This document shows, piece after piece, positions 32,485 through 43,524 of a stretch of 64,000 nt of DNA. Location: positions 248,001 through 312,000 of the forward strand of contig JAACJP010000041.1 in assembly GCA_013368375.1 (NCBI GenBank), given 5' to 3'. Source of the DNA: Tricholomella constricta (taxonomy: Eukaryota > Basidiomycota > Agaricomycetes > Agaricales > Lyophyllaceae). Numbering within the stretch: the stretch's first letter is position 1; every line of letters starts with the position of its first letter. The notes under the pieces are model-generated. The model saw only the letters and a list, made by a program, of their open reading frames with translations, ran no database searches and was not told the DNA's origin. The position numbers and the translations under genes are program-made.

Positions 32485-33699
32485 TTAAAAACCCTCCTTG
32501 GCATCGGAGGCAGTCGCGTCGGCCGACGGTGGAGTCGGGTCAGCGGGGACTGCGTCCTTGCGAGCTAGATGTTCCATGATAAGCGCCTCCAGCTCGTCAT
32601 GGAGCATGTGGCGCATGTCCCAGCGCAAAGGGCAGTCACGAGAGTAGTGACCCTTCTTCTTGCACCGGAAGCAGTGGTCGTCGGCAGGCGCGACTCGATC
32701 GCGCACCCGATCTACGTTCATTGGAATGCCCTGGGGGATCGGCCTGGGGGCTGGTGCGACAGGAGCGCGAGGGGCGGGGGGAGCGGGAGCGGGAGTGGGA
32801 GTGGGAGCAGTAGCGAACGCCCATCGTGCAGCTGCGGCGGTGGGCGGGCGGTTGTCGGGCGCCTTTGTCGGGACCATCCGACAGTGGAAGTCGTCCTCTG
32901 ACCTCATGATGAAATCTTGAGAACGAGCGATCCTCAGCCACTCCTCAATCTTCTCGTCGTGCGGGCGACCCGTGGTGATGCTTCCGAGTTGCCTCGAGAG
33001 CTTCGGGTCCATTCCCCGATGGAATTTGAGGACCAGGTGGCACCCATCTGGGTAGCCCGCCTTGACCCACAAGGATCGGAACGAGTCGATGTACTCGTCG
33101 ATCGATCGACCATTCTGGAAGTACGCCGTCGACTCCAGGATGAGCGCGGCATCGGCGAACTCATCAAAGAGGAAGAACTCGCCACGGAAGGTGCCTTCGA
33201 AGTCCTTCCAGGCGGGAAAGACGTCCTTGGTGGTTCCGAACTGGAACACCCGACTGACGAAGTCGGCGGCTCGCCCGTGCTGCATGTACGACAGCACCCA
33301 TACTATTCGGGCGTGGTCGTCGGCGAAACTTCCCCCGCACAAGGAGAAATAGAGCTTGCAGGCGTTCAAGAACGCACGACTGCCTGATCGGGCGCCATCG
33401 TAAATGGGAGGGGGCGACGGTCGGAGGTGGTGCGATCCCGATCGCGGAGAGCCTGGCAGCGGTGTGGTCATCTCAGGTGGCGGAGGGGTCGTGTCTGCTT
33501 CGGGAGCAGTGGGGGTGGGATTGGGGGGTGTCCCTGACATGAATTTTTTGAAAAGAGCGGAGAGGCGGTCCATAGAGGCCGAGTTGGAGGTGTTGGAGGC
33601 AGAGAGAGCCGAAATTGTGGCTTCCATATTCGCCAACCGCTCCTCCGTCGTGAGGAAGGGAGAGAACGGTCGCTGCGACATGTCACCAAATTCGGACAT
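32485..33699 (-). CDS. Element A gag
   Basis: A 404-codon open frame with a Pro-rich N terminus. The capsid region contains SRAFLNACKLYFSLCGGSF, TYFQNGRSIDEYIDSF-like sequence and GCHLVLKFHRGMD, typical of fungal and plant chromovirus Gag. A single CCHC zinc knuckle (CFRCKKKGHYSRDC) lies near residue 355. No break was seen. It starts about 125 bp inside the 5' LTR border. Confidence 0.85.
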   Translation of the reverse strand: MSEFGDMSQRPFSPFLTTEERLANMEATISALSASNTSNSASMDRLSALFKKFMSGTPPNPTPTAPEADTTPPPPEMTTPLPGSPRSGSHHLRPSPPPIYDGARSGSRAFLNACKLYFSLCGGSFADDHARIVWVLSYMQHGRAADFVSRVFQFGTTKDVFPAWKDFEGTFRGEFFLFDEFADAALILESTAYFQNGRSIDEYIDSFRSLWVKAGYPDGCHLVLKFHRGMDPKLSRQLGSITTGRPHDEKIEEWLRIARSQDFIMRSEDDFHCRMVPTKAPDNRPPTAAAARWAFATAPTPTPAPAPPAPRAPVAPAPRPIPQGIPMNVDRVRDRVAPADDHCFRCKKKGHYSRDCPLRWDMRHMLHDELEALIMEHLARKDAVPADPTPPSADATASDAKEGF

Positions 33700-33826
33700 C
33701 TCGAAACGGGACTGGGCGGGCGATCGGAGCGAGCGCGCGTTGGACGGTTGCGTGTAGCAGACGCATGTTTCGGCGCGGAAGCGGATCGGTCGGCTTCGTC
33801 AGGTTTCTAGAGTTACTCTATTCTGC

Positions 33827-34343
33827 TGTTAGGGCGACCTCAGTGCAGAGCTTAGTCGTACTGGCAGAGGGGAATCCAATGTTATATTAGGTACGATAAG
33901 ACAGCGTAAGTAAACCTACCTGGCAGAGGGGAATCCAATGAGAATAGAGTAAAGGATTCCCCCATGTCAGGAGGACGGCTATATACGAGTATGATACGTG
34001 AGGGCCGGCTCTCTGGGGTGTATGGCACGTAATTGATAATGGGTGGGCAGCGGCGCGTGTATGTACACGTTCCCGACGCTGTCCGATCCTCATGGCTCAG
34101 GGTGCGGGCACGAGGTCGGGCGACCGACGTCAGGATGTTGGATGTTGGGCGTCGGAATCGGGATGTCGGGCGTCGGGATCGGGCGCACGCTGGAAGGGGA
34201 GGTAGCGACAGGAATGTATAAGTATGTACACCGACGCTTGGGTTGGAGCGTCGGGGTCGGGGGCGCGATCAGTCGGGAGTGATTGCACGTGTTGGGGGAC
34301 AGTCGGTGAGCGTCGGAGGGCATGAACGGGTGTTCCCCTAACA
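33827..34343 (-). repeat. 5' LTR of element A
   Basis: 517 bp. It differs from 12234-12743 by scattered substitutions and small indels, which indicates an older insertion than B. It is followed by GGTAC, matching the left flank GGTGC except for one base. Confidence 0.9.
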
Positions 34344-34348
34344 GGTAC

Positions 34349-35021
34349 AGACTCACCGTCTTCAGTTGCTGCGGCCCCGGTCCCTTCCTAGGCTACCGCA
34401 TACAGAAGGCACCGGGATTTCTTCATTCAACTCGATAATTTCGAGTTGACGTATGCAGACTGGTATCCTTTTGAGCTCAAAGCTCGTCGTGACATCCTTA
34501 AAGGAGTTTTATTCGACTGGGACGCGTATGCTTTGGAGGCCCTCCTGCGCGTGCGCCTCGGCGACCTTGAGCGGGAACGCCACACTTTCCCTTCCTCTAC
34601 CAAGCGCCACTACGAGGGCGAACCCTCGGGTTCCAACAAATTTCCTCGCTTGGCACGATACGAGAGTTCGCCGACTTCTTCACGCTCTGGTCAGTCCTTT
34701 CGGAGTGGCGCGCCCCGCGCGCTGCAATGCCTCATCTGCGCTAAGGCCCATCCCTACCGAGATCATCCGGCCACCTCAACCACCTTCGAGGATGGCAAGC
34801 CTTACTTCTCGCGGCTCTGTGACAACGCCATCTGGACCACGAAGCCCCACAAAGGCGGTGCCGCCAGAAGGATCTGCACTATCTACAACCTTAACCGGTT
34901 CTGCGATAACCGTCACGGCAATGACGCCCTCCACATCTGCTCCCTCTGCGGTGCCCAGCACGCCGCCCTCGAGCGGAGCTCAGCCTGTGATAGGACCCTT
35001 AACGGCCTTATCCAGGCCTGA
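34349..35021 (+). pseudogene. Ngaro-2 gag-like ORF1, right part
   Basis: Continues the frame cut at 12233. A TAG near 34398 stands where Ngaro-1 has a Tyr codon. Beyond it the frame is open (HRDFFIQLDNFELTYADWYPF) to the TGA at 35019 and includes the Cys/His cluster CLICAKAHPYRDH and HICSLCGAQHAALERSSAC. Confidence 0.75.
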
Positions 35022-37292
35022 GGCCGTCCTTCCTTATCGCGACTTCTCCAACAGCGTCCATTGTCGTCCCAAGCCGTCCAACTCGTCTTCGTCAGACGAC
35101 GAACTCTTCGAGCGCATCATCACTCCTTACAACGTCTCAGCCTTCGAACACTTCCTAAACAAGCACAACCTCTCCCCTAGCTATCCTTATCTCATACAGA
35201 ACCTCAAACACAGCTTTCCCCTTGGCGCCTTGCCACTGCTTAAGGAATCCGTCATCATAAAAAATCACCCTTCGGTTGACGTCCACCCAGACGCTGTCGC
35301 CAACTACCTGGCCACCGAGATCGGGCTTGGGCGCATGTCCGGGCCTTTCACCTTGGCTGAAGTTGAACGTATACTCCGTGGTCCAGTCTACTGCTCCCCA
35401 TTCATAGTGGCGGAGCAGGATGCTGGGCCTGGCCTCCCTCCGAAGCTCCGCGTCTGCCGCAACCTATTGAAGGGCAATAAATCTTCGGGCACCTCCTCTG
35501 TTAATAGTTTCATCTCGAAGGAGGATTTCCCCATGCGGTGCGACATGGCGTTCCGCGTTGCCGAGGAGGTGAGCCTCTCCTTCCCCTTATCTCTTCTTGC
35601 GGCTGTCTTCGGGTGCCCGCCTTGTTTCCTTCCCTCTCTACATGCCACTCGGCGTGTTCTCAGCCTCTCCGGCACCCCACGTGCTTGAGCCACTCTTACT
35701 TTTCGTGCATTGCGCGCTCACTCTCAGGTGCACTCACCCATGACCTCCCCGGCGCTTCATGTGCCTAACTCTACTCTTCTTCTCTCGCGCACCGCTCGGT
35801 GTGATGCTCTCTCCTGCTCGCCGTTCAGCGCACTCCGCCCCGGCGTTCGATGCGCTTGGGTCTATTCTATCTCTGCTGCGCGCCGCTCAACGTTTGCAGC
35901 CTTTCTTCTGGAGCTCTATCTTTGCACCTAGCGCCTACTCTCGGGCATTTTCCCGCCCTCGTCCCGTTCTCCCCGAGCACGTTTTTCTTCTCTCCTTTCT
36001 GCCAATTCTCTACTCCTTTCTCACTCGACCCTCTCCCAGGTCACTAAAGCTCCCCGGGGCACCGAGGCCATGTCTTTCGACATCAAGGCGTTCCATCGCA
36101 CCTGCCCGGTGCTTCCCGATCATAAGCCTTTCCTCGTCGTCTCTTTCTGGGGGGCTTTCTACATCGACCATGTCCACCCGTTCGGGGTTCGCCCTGCTAG
36201 CAGCAACTCCGGCCAGATCACCAACTCTTCGGTTGACATCTGGCATGCTGAGACACGGCCCTCGTCTCTCTTCCTCAAATACGAGGACGACATCAAGGCT
36301 TTCCGCTACCCAATCAGCACCGGACCCTATTCTGGGAGGCTTTACAGCTATCGCCATGACCGTGACTCGGTCATGGAACTCGTCGCAGACCTGAAGATCC
36401 CATGGCATCCGGAGAAGACAGATCCCTGTTTCTCAACCTCTTTCACTTACATCGGCTTCTTCTGGGATCTCATTTCTTGCACCGTCTCCCTCACGGAGAA
36501 AAAACACCTTAAGTACCTCACCCGTGTTTCTTGCATGCTCGACGCCCATTCTGAGCGTCAAGCCACATTTAAACTCCACAACCTTCAGGTCATCCATGGG
36601 ACTCTTGTCCATGTCTCTTTCGTTCACCTGGAAGGCTCTTCGAGACTCCTGGCCTTCTCAAACTTCATGTCAGGTTCGACCTCTCCCCTCTTCCTCTCTT
36701 CCTCTCTCATCTCGCCTAAGGTTACAAATCTAACGCATATGTTACTCACCGGCTGTCCGACTCCGTTGTCCACGCCCTATGTTGGTGGCGTAATAAACTA
36801 CTAGATCCTTCGGGCTTCCGCCAGCTACATCCTATCTCTGATGTTGCACAGCTCGACGTCTACGTTGACGCCTCTACCTCCTGGGGCCTCGGTTTCATCA
36901 TCGGCGATTTCTGGCATGCCATGAAGCTCGTACAGGACTGGAAACGACCCCAGCACGACATCTGCTGGCTTGAGGCAGTCGCTGTCGAGCTCGTCGTATC
37001 CTTCTTGGCCCAATTGGGTTTCTCGCACACCCATATCATCATCCACTCCGACAACTACGGCGCTATTGGCGCCCACCACAAGCATCGCAGCCCCAATGTT
37101 CCCATAAACCTGTGCACCCGGCGTACCTACTCGGTCCTCGCCCAGCATCTCATCATCCCATCTTTCCGGTATATTGAATCCGAACTCAAGCCTGCGGACC
37201 CGATCTCGCGTGGAGAATCGGGCGCTCCCAGAACCTACCTCCCGCGTGCATTTTCTTTACCACGCGAACTCTTACCTTTCTTCAATGCTTAG
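35022..37292 (+). pseudogene. Ngaro-2 ORF2, reverse transcriptase / RNase H
   Basis: The frame begins inside the end of gag. Removing introns 35569-36039 (471 bp) and 36674-36720 (47 bp) gives one open frame to the TAG at 37290. Motif A is present (MSFDIKAFHRTC), the catalytic box is KYEDD, and RNase H has DVYVDAS, WLEAVAVE, IHSDN and KPADPISRG. Here the second intron is not a multiple of three, so splicing is required, whereas in Ngaro-1 it is 48 bp. The polymerase itself looks sound. It is labelled a pseudogene because the element is broken elsewhere and lacks an ATG at the position used in Ngaro-1. Confidence 0.75.
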
Positions 37293-38789
37293 TTGCCGTT
37301 CACGATCGGTCTCATGTGAGACCAACGACACTGGTTTGGATGTCTCACACGCGAGGCCTCCTCCACGCACTCCAGCGCTTGTCTGCCCAATCCCCTCTTT
37401 CGAGTCTAGCTCCACAGCTCGCACTACCTCATCAACCGTGGCTCCCGGCCTCTTTCGCATTCCCCCTGTCCGTCCTCTCCCACTTGGCTCCCTGCCATGG
37501 AGACGACCCCCGTACCTTCCCGTACCACCTCCGCTACCATCGCTCCAGGTCTCTACCTCGCCGACCCTTCTCCCCGTTCTCTCGCTGCTCGCTCTTTCCC
37601 TCGCCATCGTACCCAACACCCCCGCCACTCCAACTCCTATGCACCTACTCCACTCCGCCTGGCCGTCCCGGCGGACCAACACTTGCTTCTGTGGACCACT
37701 CCCCACTCCCAGCAAGCACAAAACTCCCTCGACTACCTTCCCGTCGAGAATCAGGTACTCTACCCACTCCCACTCCTTCTCTTCTCACCGCCCCACAGGC
37801 ACAACTCCTCCAACATTTCCTCCAATCCTTTTCGGACTCCACTCGCCAATCCTACAGCGCCGGTCTCCTCCGTTTCACCCAATTCTGCGACCGCCTCCAC
37901 ATTTCGGAACACTTACGTATGCCTGCCCCCGACGCTCTCCTCTCCGCCTTCATTGCCAACGCCTCCGGCTCTCAAACCGGCGAATGTGTTTGCAACTGGC
38001 TGCACGGCCTTTGTGCTTGGCACATCCTCAACCGCGCTGAATGGCATGGGCGCGACCCCCTCGTCGTCTCCCTCCAACGCACTGCTGACAAACTCAGAAC
38101 CCCCTTCCATCGCCCTCTACGCCAACCCATCACTCGTCACCACCTCCTCTCATTGCACAACAACCCACATCTCTCCTCCCCCCGTGGGGTTCCTATCTGG
38201 GCTGCTGCCCTCACGGCATTCTGGGGTTGTCGTCGTCTAGGCGAACTGCTCCCTCCCTCCGCATCCTTCTCCCCTTCTTGTCACCCCTCCCGTTCCTCTG
38301 ACTTCACTACCTCCTACGTTAACGGTTCCAAAGTCCTCACTTTTCACATCCCATGCACCAAGACATCCGCAAAAGGCGACCAGTGTATCCTCACCGCCAC
38401 CAACAACATTTTCTGCCCCATTGCCGCTCTCGAAAACCACCTCCGCATCAACAGCACCTCCCATCCCACCCACCTCTTTGCTTACCTATCCGATAATTCC
38501 TTTGCTACCCTTACTCAGTCCCAATTTCTCTCTTCCCACCTCTTATATTTTCCATTCTCACCATCTCGGCCCCGTTTCCGGCCACAGTTATCGTATTGGC
38601 AGCACCCTCGAACTCCTCGCTTCCGGCGTCGCCCCTGAATGCATCATGAAACTCGGCGGCTGGACCTCTCTCTGTTTCCTCCTTTACTGGCGCCGCCTCG
38701 ACCTCCTTGTTCCCGATGCCATCACCCGTTCTTGGGCCTCCCGCCGCCTTTCCTTCGCTCAAAAATTCCACCTCCCAAATCCTACTTAA
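37285..38789 (+). pseudogene. Ngaro-2 ORF3, tyrosine recombinase with frameshifts
   Basis: The ATG at 37285 overlaps the reverse-transcriptase stop as in Ngaro-1. One frame change lies in the Pro-rich leader near 37490. The intron 37755-37798 then joins DYLPVENQ to AQLLQHFLQSFSDSTRQSY. The core domain is open through FWGCRRLGELL, then the frame shifts again near 38550, just before GHSYRIGSTLELL, KLGGWTS and LLYWRRLDLL. All four catalytic residues are still encoded but in two frames. Confidence 0.8.
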
Positions 38790-39176
38790 AATACATCTCT
38801 TCCTACTTACTTACTCTTCAAAAATATATATCTCTTTTTCTCGCTCAATCTCTCCCCAGTCTAAGTCTTCTCTCTGCCAAACAAATCGCCCCAGTCATTA
38901 CACTACTCCCACCAACCGACCTTTCTCTCCCCCTTCGCATGCCTCTCTTGGGAAGCTCAATCTCTGACGTGGAGCCATGCTCTTGGTGGGTGGTCTTCGA
39001 TCTCTCGCTTCCCCACCGCGACTCACCTTTTGTACCGGGTTCTTCCCGCTCCCGTCGTACTTCTGCCATGTCTTGATGACTAAGCAGATGCGGGCGGCCG
39101 GTGAACCCCCCTGAACCTTCCTTTCCCTCTATCTCTTCCCCTCTCTCCGCTCTTTCCGGAGAGGCGCTGAGCCTTA

Positions 39177-40540
39177 TTTCTCAGTTATATTTGGAGTTTT
39201 TTTAAAATTTGATCACTCTATTGATGGTGGATATCAAGTTGACCATATTGTGAATATCAATGATGGATTTATCTTTACAATCAGTGATATTTGAGTGGCG
39301 AATTTATTTTGATCATTTTGAAAATATATTCAGCCTCAATTCTGAGCTTTTATTGGAAATCTTGTCGCATGACTATCACATGATCATGATCCAGATGCCT
39401 CAGTGTGTGGCTTTGAGAGGACGGGGCGGCAGTACGGGGGTTGTGATGATGGCGCTGGCACTTTACTTTGGCGTGTTGTGTAGGGTACATATACTCTAGT
39501 GTGTTTTTGCTTCATCATCATTAGACTTGATGGACTTGTAATCTCGAGGACTGAAATATTTGTGCAATGAGTGCTGGGACATGGGCTCACAAACGATGGG
39601 TGCGCTTTTTTCCCTTTTTTTTCAAATTTTTCTCATGAACAATTCAGACATGACGGATGTAGACCCAACACCGTCCGTCGTCGTCAGCGTTCCGGCACCG
39701 TCCATCTTCGCCACTGCTTGCTCTCGACGAAGACATCATCATGGATGAGCTATCTGGCGACGACTGATCTTCGAAGGTACGTATGACCTTCTAAAGCCAT
39801 ATCTAATCTGACTTTGGACTCCATAGCTAAATTTCTTGTTTTCTTGGACCGTAATCTACTTAATCTACGGAATCTTGCTGCGTATCGCCTGTTGTAAACT
39901 GAATATGTAGTAAAATGTTATTGTAATATTGTATCTATATTATCTCATCATGTCATCGCATCGTCGAGTGCTGTTACTGGCGCGTGACATCAATTACTTG
40001 ATATGATCGCATCGATCATATGTCAGAATATATTTAAAATAAAACTCCCAATCAATCTCTTGCTGATTGACCGTTAGTATGATGAACAAATGCATCAACT
40101 ATATTTAACCACATGTTAAACATATGCTCGCCGGATAAATGGTGATAGTATTACAAATAATTTCCAATTTTTGCCAGCGAATGGAACATGATTGTATTTC
40201 TAGTTTATCTTTGATATTGTCACCGTTTTTGAGGTGGACTTTTTTGCAGAATATATTGTAAATAAACTCATCATTTAATCGACAATCATTTTTTGGTTGT
40301 ATTATAAATAACTACATAATAATTACACCATATATCTCACGCTTAAATGGGCTTATGCCCGCAGTGTCGACACCTGACGTTACCCAATAAACAAGCCTTA
40401 TGAGGCTAAGGCACAAAGCCCTGTACCCAGCCTTGCAAGGCTCGAGTAATCAATTCTCGGCCACCGGCATTAATTTGTGCACCAAATCCCCCTTCAACAT
40501 TCTTTCAGACCTTTCCCATACCGGGCACCTCGGAGATATC
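39177..40540. other. AT-rich spacer without recognisable genes
   Basis: Low-complexity, AT-rich DNA with repeated GATATCAA and ATTTTGA words. I see no gene, no retroelement domain and no RNA gene. Confidence 0.5.
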
Positions 40541-41035
40541 CGATGGCGGGAGGAGGCGTGGGAAACAATGAGCAAGGAGGGAAGCTGCCCGCAGCAGATA
40601 GGTGGGAAGTGGTTACCGGAAATATCTGAGGGCACAGACCAGGAAGCGCTGATGGGCTGGGAGGAGGCGGCAGGAGGCAGGAGGAGGCGTGGGAGACAAT
40701 GAGCAGGAGCGTGGCAGATGTGTGGGAAGTGGCTACCAGAAATATCTGAGGGGCACAGACCAGGAAGCGCTGATGGGGCGGGAGGAGGCATGGGAGATGA
40801 CGAGCACGACAGGACAGATGATGATGAGAGGTTGCCAGAAATCTCCAAGGGCGCACCGGTCAGGTGACAGGCGGGAGATGATGAGCACGACGTGGCGGAT
40901 GATGGGAAGTGTCCCACTTGCTTGTCATCTCCCATGCCTCCTCTGCCCCATCAGTGCTTTGGATATTTGGGCTGTTTCCCTCTTGCCCGTCGTCTCCCAT
41001 GCCTCCTCCCACCCCATCAGCGCTCCCTGGTCCAT
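40541..41035. repeat. Tandem and inverted repeat block
   Basis: Two ~110-130 bp units (from about 40545 and 40675) share GGAGGAGGCGTGGGA, GAAATATCTGAGGG and CACAGACCAGGAAGCGCTGA, with a third degenerate unit from about 40780. At 40925-40965 and 40989-41033 the same words return in reverse complement (CATCTCCCATGCCTCCTC, CCCATCAGCGCTCCCTGGTC). The layout resembles a small non-autonomous transposon with repetitive subterminal regions. Confidence 0.65.
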
Positions 41036-41742
41036 GCATAAGTCTTTCTATTTGTCTCTTGTTAAAGTTTGTGGTCATCACCGAAGATCTTGCACTTTAA
41101 TTTGTATTATAAAGCTTGTATCACAGTGAACAACGTAGACTAATTAATGCACAGCGGTTGAAATAAACAGAGTTGAGAGAAAGAGCAGAGTTGAGAGAAA
41201 GAGCGAGCTACTAAATTTGGCTGTGTCAAAAGTACCTTAAAAGGAAAAAGCGAGCCACACTGCATGAAAAAAATACCGTAAAAGGAAACAAAGAACTCGA
41301 TTCACAAGCTTTCGCTTGCCACCAAGCCATCTTTGCTGTTATTGGAGTCTATGCTACTGTGTTCACCTGCATTGGTACTTGTATCCTGTTCATCATGTGC
41401 TTCCGGAGTGGTGTTCTCCCCAGACTTTCAGCGGCGTCTTGTCATTCCTATTGTCATTCCTATTGTCATTGTCGGTGTCAGAACTGGTGGTCGTCCTTGA
41501 GTTACGACGAGGACATTTCTTTGACAGCTCAGAGCCAGAGTCATCGGATTGAGTGTCGACTGTTTCGGAGCTGGATATCTTCCTGGACCTTCGATCAGAT
41601 CCTTCCTGAAGCCTTGTGCGTTGATTATGGGAAGAAGTGGCAGCGATGTGGTGGAGGAGCCTCAACATTGTTATTCCCTGGTGTGGCGAACCATATGTAA
41701 GGGAATATCGCACTAAGTAAATGTCCGTCTAGTCCATGGCTC
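41036..41742. other. Spacer before element C
   Basis: Contains an 18-bp unit (GAGTTGAGAGAAAGAGC) repeated twice at 41172-41206 and short CATTCCTATTGT repeats near 41440-41470. The minus-strand frame over 41393-41713 is Ser/Asp/Asn-rich low complexity and is not convincing as a gene. Confidence 0.45.
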
Positions 41743-41746
41743 CCGT

Positions 41747-41933
41747 TGGTAGCGCCCCCGCGCCACCCCAGACGCACAGAAGGGTGCAGAAGGCTTGTTT
41801 GTGCTTGTTTGGCTACAGCTTCCAAGACTTAGTCAGCAGTAGATAGCATTCGGGGGGAATGGCCTGAGCAATCCCCCAGAAAATAAAGTCATTCCACTAC
41901 AAAGTACAAAGCAAGGCAACTACGACTACTCCA
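41747..41933 (+). repeat. 5' LTR of element C
   Basis: 187 bp, highly similar to 49101-49281, with several substitutions and small indels. Contains an AATAAAGT motif about 50 bp before the end that could serve polyadenylation. Confidence 0.85.
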
Positions 41934-42255
41934 TCTGGTGACGACAGCAGATTCTTTCCCGCTAGCATTGAAGCACACACGTTACCAAGAAATACCACGT
42001 GCGCGAAGCAAAAGAAGGACATCGAAGCAAAGATATTTTTAGAAACTGGCGTCCCGGAAACGCCGAACTCAAACCAGAGACGCACAAGGCCGATTCACGT
42101 CCTTTCGCGAACCCACGCCGATCCTGTCATCCACGCCACCCACGTCAAGCACGTCGAGATCGTCCAGCCCTGACTCATACAAATTCCAAGCGCGCAGCCC
42201 CACAGCACTCACATCCCCTCCACCCATACTAGTTACAGCCCACACAGACGACGAC

Positions 42256-43443
42256 ATGGCGGCGAGCATCGAACCGTTCTGGGGAGACAGACCCGACAAG
42301 AACGCGCAAGATTTTTTTTGCACCTTCAATCGCGCGATGGGCGATAAGAGCGATGACATCAAATGCCGGCTCTTCGTGAACTATCTGCGCGCGGACAGCG
42401 AAGCCGATGAATGGTACGCCGCGCTCCCAGCAGCCATTCGCGCGGACTGGGATGACACCGAAACCGCGTTCCACGCACGCTGGCCCAAAGCGACGATCGC
42501 GTGCAAGACAGCCCTAGAGTACGAAGAGGAGATCCTGGCGATGAAGCTGAAGGAAGCGACATTGGGGTCGAAGGAGACAGTGGCAGGGAGGGACGTCTAC
42601 ACACACATCGCATGGGCAGACAGGATGGGCGCATTGGTGTCGCGGGCGGGGTTAGTGACAGGCACAACATATGTGAGGCTCGTACAGCGCACACTCCCAG
42701 CGCTCATTAGGGAAAAGACTGTGAGCGCCCCGGCGGACTGGGCCGCCTTCCTCGCCAGTGTGCAAAGCATCGACATCGATTACATCCGCGATGGCACAGC
42801 AGAGGCAGAAAGAGAGCGAGAGAAGACGCAAAGGTTCGACGAGCGCGTACGGATGCTGGAGGCCCAAGCATCCCCAACGCGCGGCATCCGCAACCAGCTG
42901 GCGCAAACAACAATCGCAGCGGCGTCGCCCAACAGGCAGGCTGGCAGCGAAGGGAACCCCTTCCTCAACACCAGGGGAGGACAAGGCCATCTGTCGTATG
43001 GCGCAACGGCACAGGGGGGACGAGGTGGAGGAGCAGGAGGAACGAGAGCAACCAGGGCACCACCTACCAAAGAAGACCATGCAGCGCTCCGGGCCCGGCT
43101 CGCAGAAATGGTCCACCACCCGGACACAGAGGCGGGGCGCACCACGCACAGGGCCCAGCAGCAGGCTTGGGCCACCAAGTACGGCCATGAAACCAGAGTC
43201 AACGAGCTCACACCATACCCACTATGCCCAGGCACGCTGGGCGTGAACGCGAATGAATGCTTCGGCTGTGGCATGACAGGCCACATAGCACCCAAGTGCT
43301 CACTCCCTTCGGACCGACGACTCAACGTCTGCGAAGCAGACTGGCACGCCATCTGCCGGTACATCCTTAAGGTACCCTTTGCGACGCTGGTGCGCTACGT
43401 TGTCATCGACGATTACGGAGGTGTAGCAGCCGTTGACACCTGA
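42256..43443 (+). CDS. Element C gag
   Basis: A 395-codon frame with a capsid-like region (DPKN-type start FWGDRPDKNAQDFFCTF, RLFVNYLRADSEADEWYAAL, FHARWPKA) and one CCHC knuckle (CFGCGMTGHIAPKC) near residue 340. The frame ends in TGA (43441) and stays open afterwards to a TAA at 43498, so the natural stop may be the later one and the TGA a decay product of an Arg codon. Confidence 0.8.
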   Translation: MAASIEPFWGDRPDKNAQDFFCTFNRAMGDKSDDIKCRLFVNYLRADSEADEWYAALPAAIRADWDDTETAFHARWPKATIACKTALEYEEEILAMKLKEATLGSKETVAGRDVYTHIAWADRMGALVSRAGLVTGTTYVRLVQRTLPALIREKTVSAPADWAAFLASVQSIDIDYIRDGTAEAEREREKTQRFDERVRMLEAQASPTRGIRNQLAQTTIAAASPNRQAGSEGNPFLNTRGGQGHLSYGATAQGGRGGGAGGTRATRAPPTKEDHAALRARLAEMVHHPDTEAGRTTHRAQQQAWATKYGHETRVNELTPYPLCPGTLGVNANECFGCGMTGHIAPKCSLPSDRRLNVCEADWHAICRYILKVPFATLVRYVVIDDYGGVAAVDT

Positions 43444-43524
43444 GCACACATCAAGGAGATCGGAGTGGAGCAGGGAAATGGAGACGGGCCATCCGAGTAA
43501 GCGCAAAACAGACGGCCCAAGGCT

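Larger units (their letters stand above)
12234..34343 (-). mobile_element. Element A: Ty3/gypsy chromovirus LTR retrotransposon, split by nested insertions
   Basis: Bounded by LTRs at 12234-12743 and 33827-34343 (TGTTAG to CTAACA). The flanking 5-bp sequences are GGTGC and GGTAC, a target duplication with one mismatch. On the minus strand it encodes Gag, then protease, reverse transcriptase, RNase H, integrase and a C-terminal chromodomain, the order of chromoviruses. The reverse transcriptase is interrupted at 15381-31082. Removing that insert restores GYNNVRIKEGDEW, the expected conserved sequence. A TGA at 14781 and two catalytic Asp-to-Asn changes show this copy is dead. A solo LTR of the same family sits at 51250. 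Confidence 0.85.
11260..39176 (+). mobile_element. Ngaro-2: older Ngaro-like element split by nested insertions
   Basis: The left part (about 11260-12233) and right part (34344-39176) form one element when the inserted LTR element A (12234-34343) is removed. Its A repeat starts near 11260 with GATTGCTAAGGCTACG and shares the hairpin core of Ngaro-1. The right side has an untranslated block similar in layout to B1, ending GCCTTAT at 39176, but then runs into AT-rich DNA. The A2 and B2 repeats expected after that point are missing, so the 3' end is truncated. Gag has a nonsense codon and the recombinase has two frameshifts. The reverse transcriptase still has the motif A that Ngaro-1 lost. Confidence 0.75.

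Noticed and set aside
41393..41713. Minus-strand Ser/Asp/Asn-rich frame before element C
   Set aside because: Low-complexity composition driven by CATTCCTATTGT repeats. No domain, no plausible start context and no conservation evidence.
42359..43364. Long antisense frames under element C gag
   Set aside because: GC-rich third positions of the real gag keep the opposite strand open. Their sequences are Cys/Ser/Pro-rich and show no domain.
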